Shown in pieces: positions 1-9,202 of a DNA stretch of 64,000 nt (positions within the stretch are counted from its first letter, which is position 1; each line of letters starts with the position of its first letter). Origin of the DNA: Actibacterium pelagium (lineage in GTDB: Bacteria; Pseudomonadota; Alphaproteobacteria; Rhodobacterales; Rhodobacteraceae). The notes beneath the pieces were generated by a model that had not been told where the DNA came from, made no database searches, and worked only from the letters and a program-made list of their open reading frames with translations. The stretch is from positions 1,388,583 through 1,452,582 of the forward strand of contig NZ_NSBU01000007.1 in the NCBI RefSeq assembly GCF_002285415.1, read 5' to 3'. The position numbers and the translations under genes are program-made.

Positions 1-151
1 CACGTGACATCAATGCTGAAGCAGCGAGAATACCGCTTTAGAAGCCTTTGTTAACGAACATAAACTTCTGCTGGCAACAGGGCGATTTCCCGGCTTGCCG
101 CGCAATCGAATTTAACGCAGGCTCTGCAAGATCAGCCACCGGAGGCGCGTT

Positions 152-595
152 ATGCAAAGCACCCTGTCCTACGCCATAATCATGCTTGCAGCAGGTATCG
201 GAGTTCCGATCCTGGCCGCTCTGAACGCGGCCCTTGGGCAAAGACTGGGCTCTCCGGTTGCGGCGGCGGTCGTCTTGTTCTCGGTCGCGCTGACGATTGC
301 TGCGGTGATTTTGATGATCTCCGGGCCATCGAAACTTGCCGGTGTCGTGTCAGCCCCGAAACACCTTTTCTTGGCGGGAGGGCTGATCGCGTTTTATGTC
401 CTCACAATCACATGGATTGCTCCAAAGTTCGGGGTCGGCAACGCGGTGTTTTTCGTCTTGCTAGGGCAATTGATCAGCGCTGCAATCATCGACCACTTTG
501 GCCTGATGGGCGCCCTGCCCCAGCCGATTTCCGTGATCAGGGCAGCGGGTATCGCTGTGATGGGGCTGGGCGTGTTCATCACCCAGCTTGCATAG
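152..595 (+). CDS. DMT-superfamily permease, YdcZ/DUF606 type
   Basis: Small integral membrane protein of 147 residues with about five hydrophobic segments (roughly 5-27, 35-56, 69-88, 94-113 and 126-146). The length and the N-terminal pattern, with AALNAALGQRLGSP after the first segment, fit the YdcZ/DUF606 branch of the drug/metabolite transporter superfamily, which is half the size of a normal EamA protein and works as an oligomer. A GGAGG ribosome site lies just before the ATG. The gene ends four bases from the convergent RTX gene. The substrate is not known and no neighbour points to one. Confidence 0.8.
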   Translation: MQSTLSYAIIMLAAGIGVPILAALNAALGQRLGSPVAAAVVLFSVALTIAAVILMISGPSKLAGVVSAPKHLFLAGGLIAFYVLTITWIAPKFGVGNAVFFVLLGQLISAAIIDHFGLMGALPQPISVIRAAGIAVMGLGVFITQLA

Positions 596-599
596 GACT

Positions 600-1715
600 T
601 TAGGCCGCGCTGACGGGGCTAAGCGTCACGTCGCCAATGGCAAGCGGGGCACTGCCGGTCGAAAGGACTTCGTCGAACAGAATGTCCACGACAGTTCCAT
701 CGTCGTAAGTGACCTTCAGGACCCAATCAGTACCGCTGTTGTCCAAGGCAAGGCTCGGCGCTGGCTCTGTCTCGTCATACTCGACTGTCAGGCTGTCATT
801 GGAACCGCTAAAGTCCCCGATGGCCGCGGTCCCGGCTTCGGTGAATACCGACAGAACGAACTCGTCCTGACCACCATCGCCATAGCCGGTATCGTCTGCG
901 CGAAGGCGCAGAACGTCGTTCTCGAGGCCACCATAGAGGGTGTCAAAGCCCTTGCCGCCAGCCAGAGTGTCCTTGCCGTCTTCACCATCGATAAAGTCGT
1001 TACCCTCGTTACCAACGATGTCATCATCGCCTGCACCGCCGAAGATCGTATCATCCTCGAACTCGCCTCGGATAAAGTCGTTACCGTCGCCGCCAAAGAT
1101 TAGGTCCTGATGGCCACCGCCATAGATGGTATCTTCACCCGCGCCACCGAAGATCGTGTCATCTTGAACACCTCCTTCGATATAATCGTTGCCCGGGTCT
1201 GTATCCAAGCCACCCAGTTCGGCAGACGCGGTCCGAAGCGGGTTGATATCCGCTGTACCAGCCGAGTTGATTGCATCGCGTAAATCAGTCGTAATGTCGG
1301 TGTTAATGTCTGGGGAGTCGCCACCGACGATCCAATCCTCGTCGTCTCCGCCATAAAGCGAGTCGTCGCCCTCACCACCATACAGTTGGTCCGCATCGTC
1401 GTTGCCGCGGATCTCGTCGTTTTCCGCACCCCCACGCAGGATGTCGAACCCTTCAAGACCCTGAATGGTGTCAGCGCCGTCACCGCCCAAAATCGAGTCA
1501 ATGCCAGTGCCGCCAAACAGCTGGTCATCCCCGCCTAGACCGTTAAGGATGTCGTTTCCGCCCTGCCCATAGATGCCATCAGCACCTTCAGTCCCGTCGA
1601 GCGAGTCATTCCCATCAGTGCCAGAAATTTCGTTGAGGTTATTTCCTCCGCTGCTCCCGCCGCCACCTGCAGCAAGTCCAACCACACCCAAAAGCATCAG
1701 CAGAAGAAGATCCAT
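600..1715 (-). CDS. RTX-type calcium-binding repeat protein
   Basis: Protein of 371 residues built mainly from hemolysin-type nonapeptides (GGxGxDxLx). Two blocks are visible, about residues 35-135 and 173-275, separated by a repeat-free linker. These repeats fold as a calcium-bound beta-roll in exported proteins. The N-terminus has a short hydrophobic stretch (LLLLMLLGVVGLAAG) followed by Gly/Ser, so the protein may be membrane-tethered rather than freely secreted. The last ~95 residues carry no repeats and could be the type I secretion signal region. No protease, lipase or other catalytic domain is recognisable. No type I exporter genes are nearby. Confidence 0.8.
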   Translation of the reverse strand: MDLLLLMLLGVVGLAAGGGGSSGGNNLNEISGTDGNDSLDGTEGADGIYGQGGNDILNGLGGDDQLFGGTGIDSILGGDGADTIQGLEGFDILRGGAENDEIRGNDDADQLYGGEGDDSLYGGDDEDWIVGGDSPDINTDITTDLRDAINSAGTADINPLRTASAELGGLDTDPGNDYIEGGVQDDTIFGGAGEDTIYGGGHQDLIFGGDGNDFIRGEFEDDTIFGGAGDDDIVGNEGNDFIDGEDGKDTLAGGKGFDTLYGGLENDVLRLRADDTGYGDGGQDEFVLSVFTEAGTAAIGDFSGSNDSLTVEYDETEPAPSLALDNSGTDWVLKVTYDDGTVVDILFDEVLSTGSAPLAIGDVTLSPVSAA

Positions 1716-1833
1716 TACCCAAACACCTACACTAAAATTGTTCCTGTTCCGAGGCGACGTTAAATAATGCGTGGGCGGAGTAAAGCCTTTTTAACCAACA
1801 TGCTCGCGCAAAACGCGAAAAATTGCCCTGATA

Positions 1834-2517
1834 CTATCTTTTCACCAGATTGCCGTCGCGCAACTCAATTACCCGATCCATCCGCTCCGCCAATTCAAGG
1901 TTATGCGTCGCGACCAATGCGGACAGGCCCGTCTCACGGACAAGGGTCATCAGGGCGCTGAAGACCACGTCAGAAGTACCCGGATCAAGGTTGCCGGTTG
2001 GCTCATCCGCCAACAACAACCCCGGCTGGTTGGCCAGTGCGCGGCAAAAGGCTGTGCGCTGCTGCTCCCCACCGGACATGGCGGCAGGACGGTGATCGGC
2101 GCGGTCCTTCAGGCCAACTGTGTCCAAAAGCTGCCGCGCCCGCGCGCTGGCCTCTGCTGCTGAGATGCCATTGGCCAGTTGCGGCAGCACGATGTTTTCT
2201 TCTGCCGTGAATTCCGGCAACAGGTGGTGGAACTGGTAGATGAAACCGATCTGACGCCGCCGGATTGCTGTACGGCGGCGATCCGATAGGGCCCCCGTAT
2301 CGGCCCCGTCGACCAGAACACGGCCCTTGTCCGCTCCGTCCAAGAGCCCGGCGATATGCAGCAGTGTCGACTTGCCGGCACCGGAGGGTGCGACCAGCGC
2401 CACGACCTCTCCGCGCTCGATTGTGAGCGAGGCGCCACGAAGTACATGCACCGCACCCGGTGTACCCGGTTTGTAAGTCTTGTGGACGTTTTCAAGTTGA
2501 AGAACGGGATTATTCAT
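1834..2517 (-). CDS. lolD: LolD, ATPase of the lipoprotein-releasing ABC transporter
   Basis: ABC ATPase of 227 residues that energises extraction of outer-membrane lipoproteins from the inner membrane and their transfer to LolA. Visible motifs: Walker A as APSGAGKST near residue 43 (usual first residue G), the Q-loop region IGFIYQFHHLLPEF, the signature MSGGEQQR, and Walker B LLLADEPTGNLD. The LLPEF stretch after the Q-loop is typical of the LolD/MacB group. The start overlaps the end of the upstream permease gene by eight bases, so the two are one translation unit. Confidence 0.93.
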   Translation of the reverse strand: MNNPVLQLENVHKTYKPGTPGAVHVLRGASLTIERGEVVALVAPSGAGKSTLLHIAGLLDGADKGRVLVDGADTGALSDRRRTAIRRRQIGFIYQFHHLLPEFTAEENIVLPQLANGISAAEASARARQLLDTVGLKDRADHRPAAMSGGEQQRTAFCRALANQPGLLLADEPTGNLDPGTSDVVFSALMTLVRETGLSALVATHNLELAERMDRVIELRDGNLVKR

Positions 2518-3796
2518 AACGCAACGCCTCTACCGGGTTCATCCGCGCGGCACGGCGCGCAGGGAAGATGGTCACGACGAATGACAGACCCAGTGACAGT
2601 ACCACTGCCGATATCACATCCTTCGCCTGAAGAAGCGCCGGAAGCCGGTACACACCCCGGATCGAGGCATCCCATGCATCCCCGCCCGAGGCCCCATTCA
2701 CAAAGGCAAAAATCGGGTCGAAATAAATGGCGAACAAGCAACCAAGGATCACCCCGAACAGCGTGCCCAACATGCCCACCATGGCCCCGCACAGAAAGAA
2801 TACGCGCAGGACGGATCCCTCGCTCAGGCCCATGGTCCTCAGAATGCCGATGTCGCGCCCCTTGTTCTTTACCAGCATCACAAGGCCGGAAATGATGTTC
2901 ATCGCCGCGATCAACACAAGGATAGCCATTAGGACAAACATCACCGTGTCTTCGATATCCAACGCCTTCAGGAATGCGCCAGAGGCATCGCGCCAGGTCC
3001 ACAGCAAGGTCTCGCCGCCCGCAGCCCGCAGGATTGGCAAGGCAAGGTCATCGATCCCTTCAGGAACCTCGACCATGACCTCAAGTTCATCCGCCACTCC
3101 TTCGCGGTTGAAATAACTCTGCGCTTCCGTGAAAGGCATGTAGACGCGCGTCTTGTCGATATCATAGCGACCTGCAGTGAAGACATAGACGACCTCATAG
3201 GCGACCACCCGTGGGCTGGTGCCAAATGGCGTCTTCACCCCGTTCGGAGAGATCAGCTTGATCTTATCACCGGCCGTTACGCCCAGTTCTCGGGCCACGC
3301 CTGACCCGATCGCAATACCACTTTCAAAGCGCTCTATATCCCCTTGAAAATTCTCAGGGTTTGCAATGCGGGGGATCGTTTTCAGGTCATCAAACCTGAT
3401 GCCGTAAATCTCTACCCCTGCGTTGCGGTCCAGCAGATTGGCCAGTACCTGCCCTTTGATCAGAGGGGCGACACGGGTGACGCCTTCTACATTGCGGACC
3501 CGATCGGCCATCGTGTCAAAATCCTGCAAGGCCCGGCTAAACGCCCCGCTTTCATTCACGTAGGTCGCGGAATAGACCGTCACATGGGCATTAGAGCCCA
3601 GAATGGTGTCCACGAATTCGGCACGAAAGCCCGCCCGTACCGCCATGGTGATGATCAACGCGGCCACCGCCAAAGTGATCCCTATCAAAGAGATCCAAGT
3701 CATGACGCTGACGCCGCCTTCGGCCCGCCGGGCCCGCAAGTAGCGCCACGCAATCATCCATTCAAATCGAGCAAAAGGGGCAGTTCGATTGGCCAC
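2510..3796 (-). CDS. lolC: LolC/LolE-type lipoprotein-releasing permease
   Basis: Inner-membrane permease of 428 residues that pairs with LolD. An N-terminal cytoplasmic stretch with FEWMIAWRYLRARR is followed by one membrane segment, a large periplasmic domain (about 50-275) and three C-terminal membrane segments (about 280-420), the MacB/FtsX-like layout. It ends ARRAARMNPVEALRYE, the family C-terminus. The start is GTG, and an internal ATG lies at residue 14. Only one permease gene is present here, so the transporter may use a single hybrid subunit (as in LolF systems) rather than a LolC-LolE pair. A second copy outside the window cannot be excluded. Confidence 0.9.
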   Translation of the reverse strand: MANRTAPFARFEWMIAWRYLRARRAEGGVSVMTWISLIGITLAVAALIITMAVRAGFRAEFVDTILGSNAHVTVYSATYVNESGAFSRALQDFDTMADRVRNVEGVTRVAPLIKGQVLANLLDRNAGVEIYGIRFDDLKTIPRIANPENFQGDIERFESGIAIGSGVARELGVTAGDKIKLISPNGVKTPFGTSPRVVAYEVVYVFTAGRYDIDKTRVYMPFTEAQSYFNREGVADELEVMVEVPEGIDDLALPILRAAGGETLLWTWRDASGAFLKALDIEDTVMFVLMAILVLIAAMNIISGLVMLVKNKGRDIGILRTMGLSEGSVLRVFFLCGAMVGMLGTLFGVILGCLFAIYFDPIFAFVNGASGGDAWDASIRGVYRLPALLQAKDVISAVVLSLGLSFVVTIFPARRAARMNPVEALRYE

Positions 3797-3958
3797 GTCA
3801 GGCTCCGTTCATTCCGTCGCGGCGACACTGCTTGTTATCCGGGGAAGGGTCAAGCCAAAGCCCATCGTTGCACATGTCAGGCGGCAAACTGCCTTGTGTC
3901 TCCAAGTGGGTGACAATCAGCCCTTTCCCGCGCCCCGCCATCCGGGTAATCACACCTC

Positions 3959-4693
3959 ATGGGACAGTTTCTAATCCTCCAGCTTCGCCCCGAGACAGAT
4001 GCCTCGGATGATGAATACCTCGCGATCCGCAAGAAAACCGGATTGTCGGAAAGCGACTGCCACCGGATCCGTCTGGATTGTGAAGACCTGCCAGAAGGCT
4101 TGGACCCACGAGATTTTGCCGGCGTGATCGTTGGCGGCGGCCCCGGCTGCGTCAGCGATCCGGTGGAAAAGAAAACACCCGTTGAGGCCAAGATTGAGAC
4201 GGCCGTGCTGTCGCTGATGCCCGCGATCACCGAAGCTGATCACCCGTTCATGGGATGCTGTTACGGCATCGGCATCCTTGGCGCACATTTGCAGGGTGAT
4301 GTCTCCAAGCGCCAATACGGAGAGCCCGTCGGGCCAACCCATTGCGCACTGACCGAGGACGGCCGTGAAGACCCTCTGTTGCAGGGTCTGCCTGAAGAAT
4401 TCGAGGCCTTCGTCGGCCACAAGGAAGCACTGCAGGCATTGCCGGATGGTTGCACACATCTTGTCCGCTCTGCACCGTGCCCCTTCCAGATGGTTCGTTA
4501 CCAACAGAACGTCTATGCCACCCAGTTCCACCCCGAAGCGGATTCCCACGATTTTGAGCGCCGGATCAATATCTACAAGAACCACGGGTATTTCCCGCCC
4601 GAAGAGGCCGGGAAACTGATCGACATCTGCCACGCCGCGGACGTGCGATATCCGGAACAAGTTCTACGTCGGTTTGTAGAGCGCTACGGCTGA
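3959..4693 (+). CDS. Class I glutamine amidotransferase-like protein
   Basis: Stand-alone class I glutamine amidotransferase domain of 244 residues, similar to the GMP-synthase glutaminase domain. The nucleophile elbow is GCCYGIG around residue 100, and the catalytic His-Glu pair is in TQFHPEAD around residue 187. The GGGPGCVSDP oxyanion-strand motif precedes it. No synthetase domain is fused and no biosynthetic partner lies beside it, so the acceptor is unknown. It is transcribed divergently from the lolC-lolD pair. Confidence 0.85.
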   Translation: MGQFLILQLRPETDASDDEYLAIRKKTGLSESDCHRIRLDCEDLPEGLDPRDFAGVIVGGGPGCVSDPVEKKTPVEAKIETAVLSLMPAITEADHPFMGCCYGIGILGAHLQGDVSKRQYGEPVGPTHCALTEDGREDPLLQGLPEEFEAFVGHKEALQALPDGCTHLVRSAPCPFQMVRYQQNVYATQFHPEADSHDFERRINIYKNHGYFPPEEAGKLIDICHAADVRYPEQVLRRFVERYG

Positions 4694-4696
4694 CGG

Positions 4697-5086
4697 TCAG
4701 TCGTCATCCTCGGGCAGTTCGGGGGGCGAGTTGAAGGCGACAATGCGACCATCAGGCCGGATGACCTCTACTTTCGCAATGGGTGCGAAAAGTTCTTCGC
4801 CGCCAAGCGCCTTGACCCCTTCCACCAGAATGTAACGAACCGGGTTGTTCCCGGGCAGCAGCGTGACCTGATAGTCGTAGGTCTGCGGGCATCCTTGCAG
4901 TTGCCCCTTCCAGCCGGTTTCGGTCTGAAGCGCCTCTGCTTTCGCACCCGTACAGATATACCCGTTGCCAAAGTCAATCTTAACCACATCACGGGTCAGG
5001 CTCGCGCTTTGCGGGACTGTGGATGGGACCGAACAGGCGGTCAGAGTGGCCAAGCCAGCCACGGCAATAAACGGGCGCAGCATCAA
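4697..5086 (-). CDS. Small lipoprotein of unknown function
   Basis: Predicted lipoprotein of 129 residues. The N-terminus is a signal peptide ending in the lipobox LTAC, giving a lipidated Cys at about residue 18. The mature part has two further Cys residues that could form a disulfide (near YICTG and LQGCP) and an acidic tail (PPELPEDDD). I do not recognise a domain. It lies between the convergent amidotransferase gene and the SLC13 permease gene on the same strand, 27 bases downstream of the latter. Confidence 0.7.
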   Translation of the reverse strand: MMLRPFIAVAGLATLTACSVPSTVPQSASLTRDVVKIDFGNGYICTGAKAEALQTETGWKGQLQGCPQTYDYQVTLLPGNNPVRYILVEGVKALGGEELFAPIAKVEVIRPDGRIVAFNSPPELPEDDD

Positions 5087-5113
5087 AGAACCTTTCTCAA
5101 ATCTCCTCCCAGA

Positions 5114-6895
5114 TCATAGGGGCCAGATCAGAGGGATCAAGGCAGAGGCCAGAAGCCCAACGGTCAGGTTCAGCGGAATACCAATGCGCATAAAGTCGGT
5201 GAACTTATACCCGCCCGGACCGTAAACCAGCATGTTGGTCTGATAGCCAATGGGCGTTGCGAAACTGGCTGAAGCCGCGACCATTACGGCGATGACCAAG
5301 GGGCGCGCGTCGATCCCCATGGCACTGGCCAGACCAATGGCAATCGGGGTCACAACAACGGCGACCGCATTGTTGGACACCAGCTCTGTCAGAATGGATG
5401 TCAGCAGGTAGATAGCCCACACAATCAGGAAGGGCGGCAGGCCTTGAAGATGCGGCGCGATGGCCTCGACGATCAGACGCACTGCGCCCGAAGACTCTAG
5501 CGCGGCCCCGACGGCCAGCATCGAGAAGATCAACGCCAGCAATCGCCCATCGATAAAGGAAAATGCCTCTTCCGCGTCGATACACCGGGTCAAAAGCACC
5601 AAGGCCACCGCAACCACGGATAACAGGAAGATCGGTGCCACGCCCAAGGCTGCCAGAAGGACGATCGAGACAAGAGCAATCACAGCCAGCGGCGCGTGAC
5701 GGCGTCGATATGCGCGCTCTCTTGGATGAGTGATATCCACCATGTCCATATCCGCTGCGAGGCGCTGAATGTCCTCTGGCGAGCCTTCCAGCAGCAGCGT
5801 ATCCCCGACCCGAACGACAAGGTCATCCAACTGCCGTCCGATATTCTGGTTCCGACGGTGCACGGCCAGTGGATAGACACCATAACGACGGCGCAGACGT
5901 AGGTTGCCAAGGCTGCGCCCGATCATCTTACAGCCCGGAGAGATCAGAACTTCAACAGTCGAGGTCTCGACAGAGCGAAGCTTGTCGACCATCCGCAGCT
6001 CTTTGTTCTGTTGCAGGCCAAGGATTTCCGACATGCCAGAACGCAGGACCACGCGGTCACCCGCTTCCAGCGTTACCCCGCTGAGGTCGCGCCTCAACGA
6101 GGCATCCCCGCGCAGAACGTCAATCAGCCGCACACCGCCGCGCCGAAACTCGTCGATCTGGGAGGGGTCACGACCAATAAGTGAGCTGCCCTCGGGGATC
6201 GCGACCTCGGTAAAGAACTTCATCTTGGACCGGCCACCGCCCAGCAATGAGGCCATAGAGGACCGTTCTGGCAACAGGTACGGACCGATGAACCGCAGAT
6301 AGATCATTCCCCAGATCACAAGGATCACCGCCAATGGCGTGACCTCAAAGATAGAGAACGCTTCCAACCCATTGGCACGGGCCACACCATCAACCAAAAG
6401 GTTGGTCGAGGTCCCGATCAGGGTCATCGTGCCCCCAAGGATCGCCGCGTAACTAAGTGGGATCAAAAGCTTTGAAGCCGGCATGTCCATGGTGCGGGCC
6501 AGCTGGACAAAAACCGGGATCATCACGACGACCACCGGTGTGTTCGAGACAACGGCAGAGGCCAGAATCACGAACAACATCAACCCACCGACCGCAAGGA
6601 CCGGATTGGTCTTGGCGTTGCGTTCTGCCATCTTGGTGAACGCGTCCAATGCGCCGGTGCGCACCAAGGCCCCCATCACGATGAACATCGCCGCGATCGT
6701 CCACGGCGCGGGGTTCGACAATACGTCAAGCGCTGAGGAATAAGGCAAAACGCCCGTCATCAACAGCACAGCTGCGCCGCCAAGCGCCACGACTTCGGTC
6801 GGATATACCTCGCGGACAAACAGCAGGAACATCGCCCCGACTACGCAAAGAGCCAGTACAGCTTCAGCTGTGGAAGAAAGTGCCAGATCGATCAT
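5114..6895 (-). CDS. SLC13/DASS-type permease with two TrkA-C domains
   Basis: Membrane protein of 593 residues with many hydrophobic segments in two halves (about 8-195 and 405-590). Between them are two RCK-C/TrkA-C regulatory domains, recognisable by VAIPEGSSLIGRDP near 230 and VLISPGCKMIGRSLG near 315. The halves carry family loops SNTPVVVVMIP and SNNAVAVVVTPIAIG, which in SLC13 proteins line the substrate and sodium sites. This architecture is the bacterial sodium/anion (sulfate or dicarboxylate) permease type. The substrate cannot be assigned from sequence alone. Confidence 0.85.
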   Translation of the reverse strand: MIDLALSSTAEAVLALCVVGAMFLLFVREVYPTEVVALGGAAVLLMTGVLPYSSALDVLSNPAPWTIAAMFIVMGALVRTGALDAFTKMAERNAKTNPVLAVGGLMLFVILASAVVSNTPVVVVMIPVFVQLARTMDMPASKLLIPLSYAAILGGTMTLIGTSTNLLVDGVARANGLEAFSIFEVTPLAVILVIWGMIYLRFIGPYLLPERSSMASLLGGGRSKMKFFTEVAIPEGSSLIGRDPSQIDEFRRGGVRLIDVLRGDASLRRDLSGVTLEAGDRVVLRSGMSEILGLQQNKELRMVDKLRSVETSTVEVLISPGCKMIGRSLGNLRLRRRYGVYPLAVHRRNQNIGRQLDDLVVRVGDTLLLEGSPEDIQRLAADMDMVDITHPRERAYRRRHAPLAVIALVSIVLLAALGVAPIFLLSVVAVALVLLTRCIDAEEAFSFIDGRLLALIFSMLAVGAALESSGAVRLIVEAIAPHLQGLPPFLIVWAIYLLTSILTELVSNNAVAVVVTPIAIGLASAMGIDARPLVIAVMVAASASFATPIGYQTNMLVYGPGGYKFTDFMRIGIPLNLTVGLLASALIPLIWPL

Positions 6896-7008
6896 TCAAA
6901 TCGCCCAATTCCGCGTCATTTTCTGCATCATGTGCAATGGCGTCGGCGACAGCAAGATAGGAATCTCGCAGTGCTGATCTGGCCTTCAATATCCCCTGAA
7001 CCGGTTGG

Positions 7009-7257
7009 TCAGGCCTGCAACCAGAAATAGCGGCCGATGCCGTATACATAGAGAACCGAAAACAGCATGTTGATGTACTTCAACTGCGGCTCTGTCCGTA
7101 GCCAACCGCTGTACATCCAGATCAGGCAGAACGGCAGGCTGAACAACATCGCCGCCAGTTGCCACCCCTGAACAACACAAACCGTACTGCACACCCCCAA
7201 ACCAAGGGCGAACCACTTCAACGGTTGCTCATACACAGCAAGCGCTTCTAACTTCAT
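7009..7257 (-). CDS. Small conserved-looking membrane protein
   Basis: Protein of 82 residues with two to three hydrophobic segments (about 14-31, 33-48 and 62-80), rich in Trp and Tyr. No motif with known function is visible. It lies upstream of and co-directional with the SLC13 gene, 113 bases away, with no clear terminator between them. It could be part of the same transcript or a stand-alone gene. Confidence 0.55.
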   Translation of the reverse strand: MKLEALAVYEQPLKWFALGLGVCSTVCVVQGWQLAAMLFSLPFCLIWMYSGWLRTEPQLKYINMLFSVLYVYGIGRYFWLQA

Positions 7258-7405
7258 GATTTTGGAACTCTCAGGTAATCAGCGCCGTGGACCCGGCGAT
7301 CTGATGCTTCCTGACTACACAAAACCCGCTTTTCGAACAAGCTTGCGTACCGGGGGGCACGGCGGGCTGTCTTTGCTGAATGTTTCCTGCCGAACCCAAT
7401 TAGCT

Positions 7406-8218
7406 TCAGGGTGTCGAGGTCTGAAGCCGACCACCTTCACGGATCATCTCGACCCGCGTGGCTTTACCGGTGCGGTCGTCTGTCTCGACATAAAGGCCCG
7501 ATAGGGTTGCCTCGCCCCGTGCAGGGGTAAAGCGATCCTTGGCCATGCCAGTGATGAACCGACGCAAAGGCTCTGCCTTTTCCATGCCGATAACAGAGTT
7601 ATAGTCACCGCACATCCCGGCATCGGACTGGAACGCTGTCCCACCAGGCAGAATTTGGGCGTCACCGGTCGGGACATGGGTATGCGTTCCGACAACGACG
7701 CTTGCCTTGCCGTCGCACCAATGGCCCATCGCCATCTTCTCGGATGTTGCCTCGCAATGAACATCCACAAGGATTGCCTGAGGCAGGCCTCCCAAAGGAT
7801 GGGCCTTCAGAACCTGTTCGACGGCCGAAAACGGGTCGTCAAAGGGCCTTTTCATAAAGACCTGACCCAGCACCTGAGTGACAAGGATCTTCCGTCCACC
7901 GGGCGCATTGAACAGACGATACCCCTTGCCCGGCGCCGCTTTGGAGAAATTCAACGGTCGGATGATCCGGGGTTCTTTTTCGATGTAGGACAGCATTTCC
8001 TTCTGGTCGAAGGCATGGTCGCCAAGGGTGATGCAATCGGCCCCGGCCTCTAGCAAGGTCTTTGCATGAGCGGCGCTCAGCCCATGGCCAGAAGTGGCGT
8101 TTTCACCATTCACAACAACGAAATCGAGGCCCCAATCCGCCCGAAGGCGGGGCAGACGCTCTGTCACGGCGGCCCGTCCGGCCCGCCCCATGACATCCCC
8201 TAGAAACAATATCTTCAT
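7406..8218 (-). CDS. YmdB-like (TIGR00282) metallophosphoesterase
   Basis: Calcineurin-like phosphoesterase of 270 residues. The chosen ATG gives the family N-terminus MKILFLGDVMGRAGR; a longer frame upstream only adds a proline/tryptophan-rich stretch. Metal ligands are visible in GDVMG, NGENATSGHG, GDHAFDQKE, DVHCEATSEK and GTHTHVPTGD, matching the YmdB family, whose tested members hydrolyse 2',3'-cyclic nucleotides. It diverges from the 109-residue gene at 8313. Length is normal for the family. Confidence 0.9.
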   Translation of the reverse strand: MKILFLGDVMGRAGRAAVTERLPRLRADWGLDFVVVNGENATSGHGLSAAHAKTLLEAGADCITLGDHAFDQKEMLSYIEKEPRIIRPLNFSKAAPGKGYRLFNAPGGRKILVTQVLGQVFMKRPFDDPFSAVEQVLKAHPLGGLPQAILVDVHCEATSEKMAMGHWCDGKASVVVGTHTHVPTGDAQILPGGTAFQSDAGMCGDYNSVIGMEKAEPLRRFITGMAKDRFTPARGEATLSGLYVETDDRTGKATRVEMIREGGRLQTSTP

Positions 8219-8312
8219 GCCCCAAGCCCTAGGCCCTATCCCGCCAAAGGGCAAGACCTGCCAATTCGTGCTATACTGAGGCCATCCCATATAGCGACAG
8301 AAAGGAGGCACC

Positions 8313-8642
8313 ATGAAACCGGTCGTACTTCTGGTTGGTAAATTGCCCTATGTTCTGGGCGGTGTTGCGAGGGACCTTAGCCACCTGCCCGTCGAGTGGC
8401 TTGGCGCCCATAATATGGACGAAGTGATCCAGCAGCTGGACAGTGAACCACGCATTTCCACCGTGATCATCGGCGGCAGTCTGGACGACCGCCTGCGCGG
8501 CGATCTGGTCTGCGTGATCCTGCGCAAACGTCCGGACCTTCGCATTCACGTCAAAGACCGTGCATCTGGCCCGGGCGCGATGCTGGGCTTCGTCCGTCAG
8601 ATTGTAGAAAGCGAAACCCTTCCCCGCATCGAAGCGGCTTAG
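8313..8642 (+). CDS. Hypothetical protein with receiver-like fold pattern
   Basis: Protein of 109 residues with a strong AAGGAGG ribosome site. The alternating strands and helices (VVLLVGKLP at the start, STVIIGG near 48) recall a truncated response-regulator receiver domain. The acidic pocket and phosphoacceptor Asp are not recognisable, so signalling is only a guess. Its 3' end overlaps the convergent cyclo-ligase gene by four bases. Confidence 0.6.
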   Translation: MKPVVLLVGKLPYVLGGVARDLSHLPVEWLGAHNMDEVIQQLDSEPRISTVIIGGSLDDRLRGDLVCVILRKRPDLRIHVKDRASGPGAMLGFVRQIVESETLPRIEAA

Positions 8643-9202
8643 TCGAACCGTCGAACACCGTCTTCGGTGACGATCATGTCCAGCGCAATATCGGTCTTTT
8701 CGCGGGGAAGTTTAGCGCATTCCTGCGCGGCATAGGCAAAGCCGATGGCCACGGGCGTGCCCGTTTGCCCCAGTGCTTCGAGTGAGCGGTCATAGAACCC
8801 GCCCCCGTATCCCAAACGGCCGCCCTTAGCGTCAAAGGCGACCAACGGAACAACCAGAACCTCGGGCTGTAAAAACGCGCCCTCGGCAGGCACCAAGGCC
8901 CCGAACGGGCCGTCCAGCATGGGGCAACCTGGGGTCCATTCCCGAAATAACAGTGGCAGACCGTCGCCCTGAATGACCGGCACAACCACCGGGCCATGGG
9001 CGCTGAGCTCCTCCATCGCGGGCAAGGGATCAACCTCGGTCCGGATGGGCATATAGCCTGCGATAATCTTACCCTTGTAGGGCTCCAACGCGGTCAGAAG
9101 ATGCGCAGAGGCCTGTGCAGATCGGGCCGGATCATGGGCCTCTTTCCGGCGGGCATAAGCAGCTTTGCGCGCCTCGGCCTTTTTCTTTGCGATCCGGCTC
9201 AC
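8639..9202 (-). CDS. 5-formyltetrahydrofolate cyclo-ligase
   Basis: Enzyme of 187 residues that converts 5-formyl-THF to 5,10-methenyl-THF with ATP, rescuing a dead-end folate. The diagnostic C-terminal motif GRLGYGGGFYDRSL is present near residue 130, and the N-terminal Arg/Lys-rich helix (RKAAYARRKEAHD) is typical. The start overlaps the stop of mgtE by four bases (ATGA), so it is probably translated from the mgtE transcript. Confidence 0.92.
   Translation of the reverse strand: MSRIAKKKAEARKAAYARRKEAHDPARSAQASAHLLTALEPYKGKIIAGYMPIRTEVDPLPAMEELSAHGPVVVPVIQGDGLPLLFREWTPGCPMLDGPFGALVPAEGAFLQPEVLVVPLVAFDAKGGRLGYGGGFYDRSLEALGQTGTPVAIGFAYAAQECAKLPREKTDIALDMIVTEDGVRRFD

Noticed and set aside
588-1103. 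Plus-strand open frame opposite the RTX gene
   Set aside because: It mirrors the repetitive RTX coding sequence and has no independent support.
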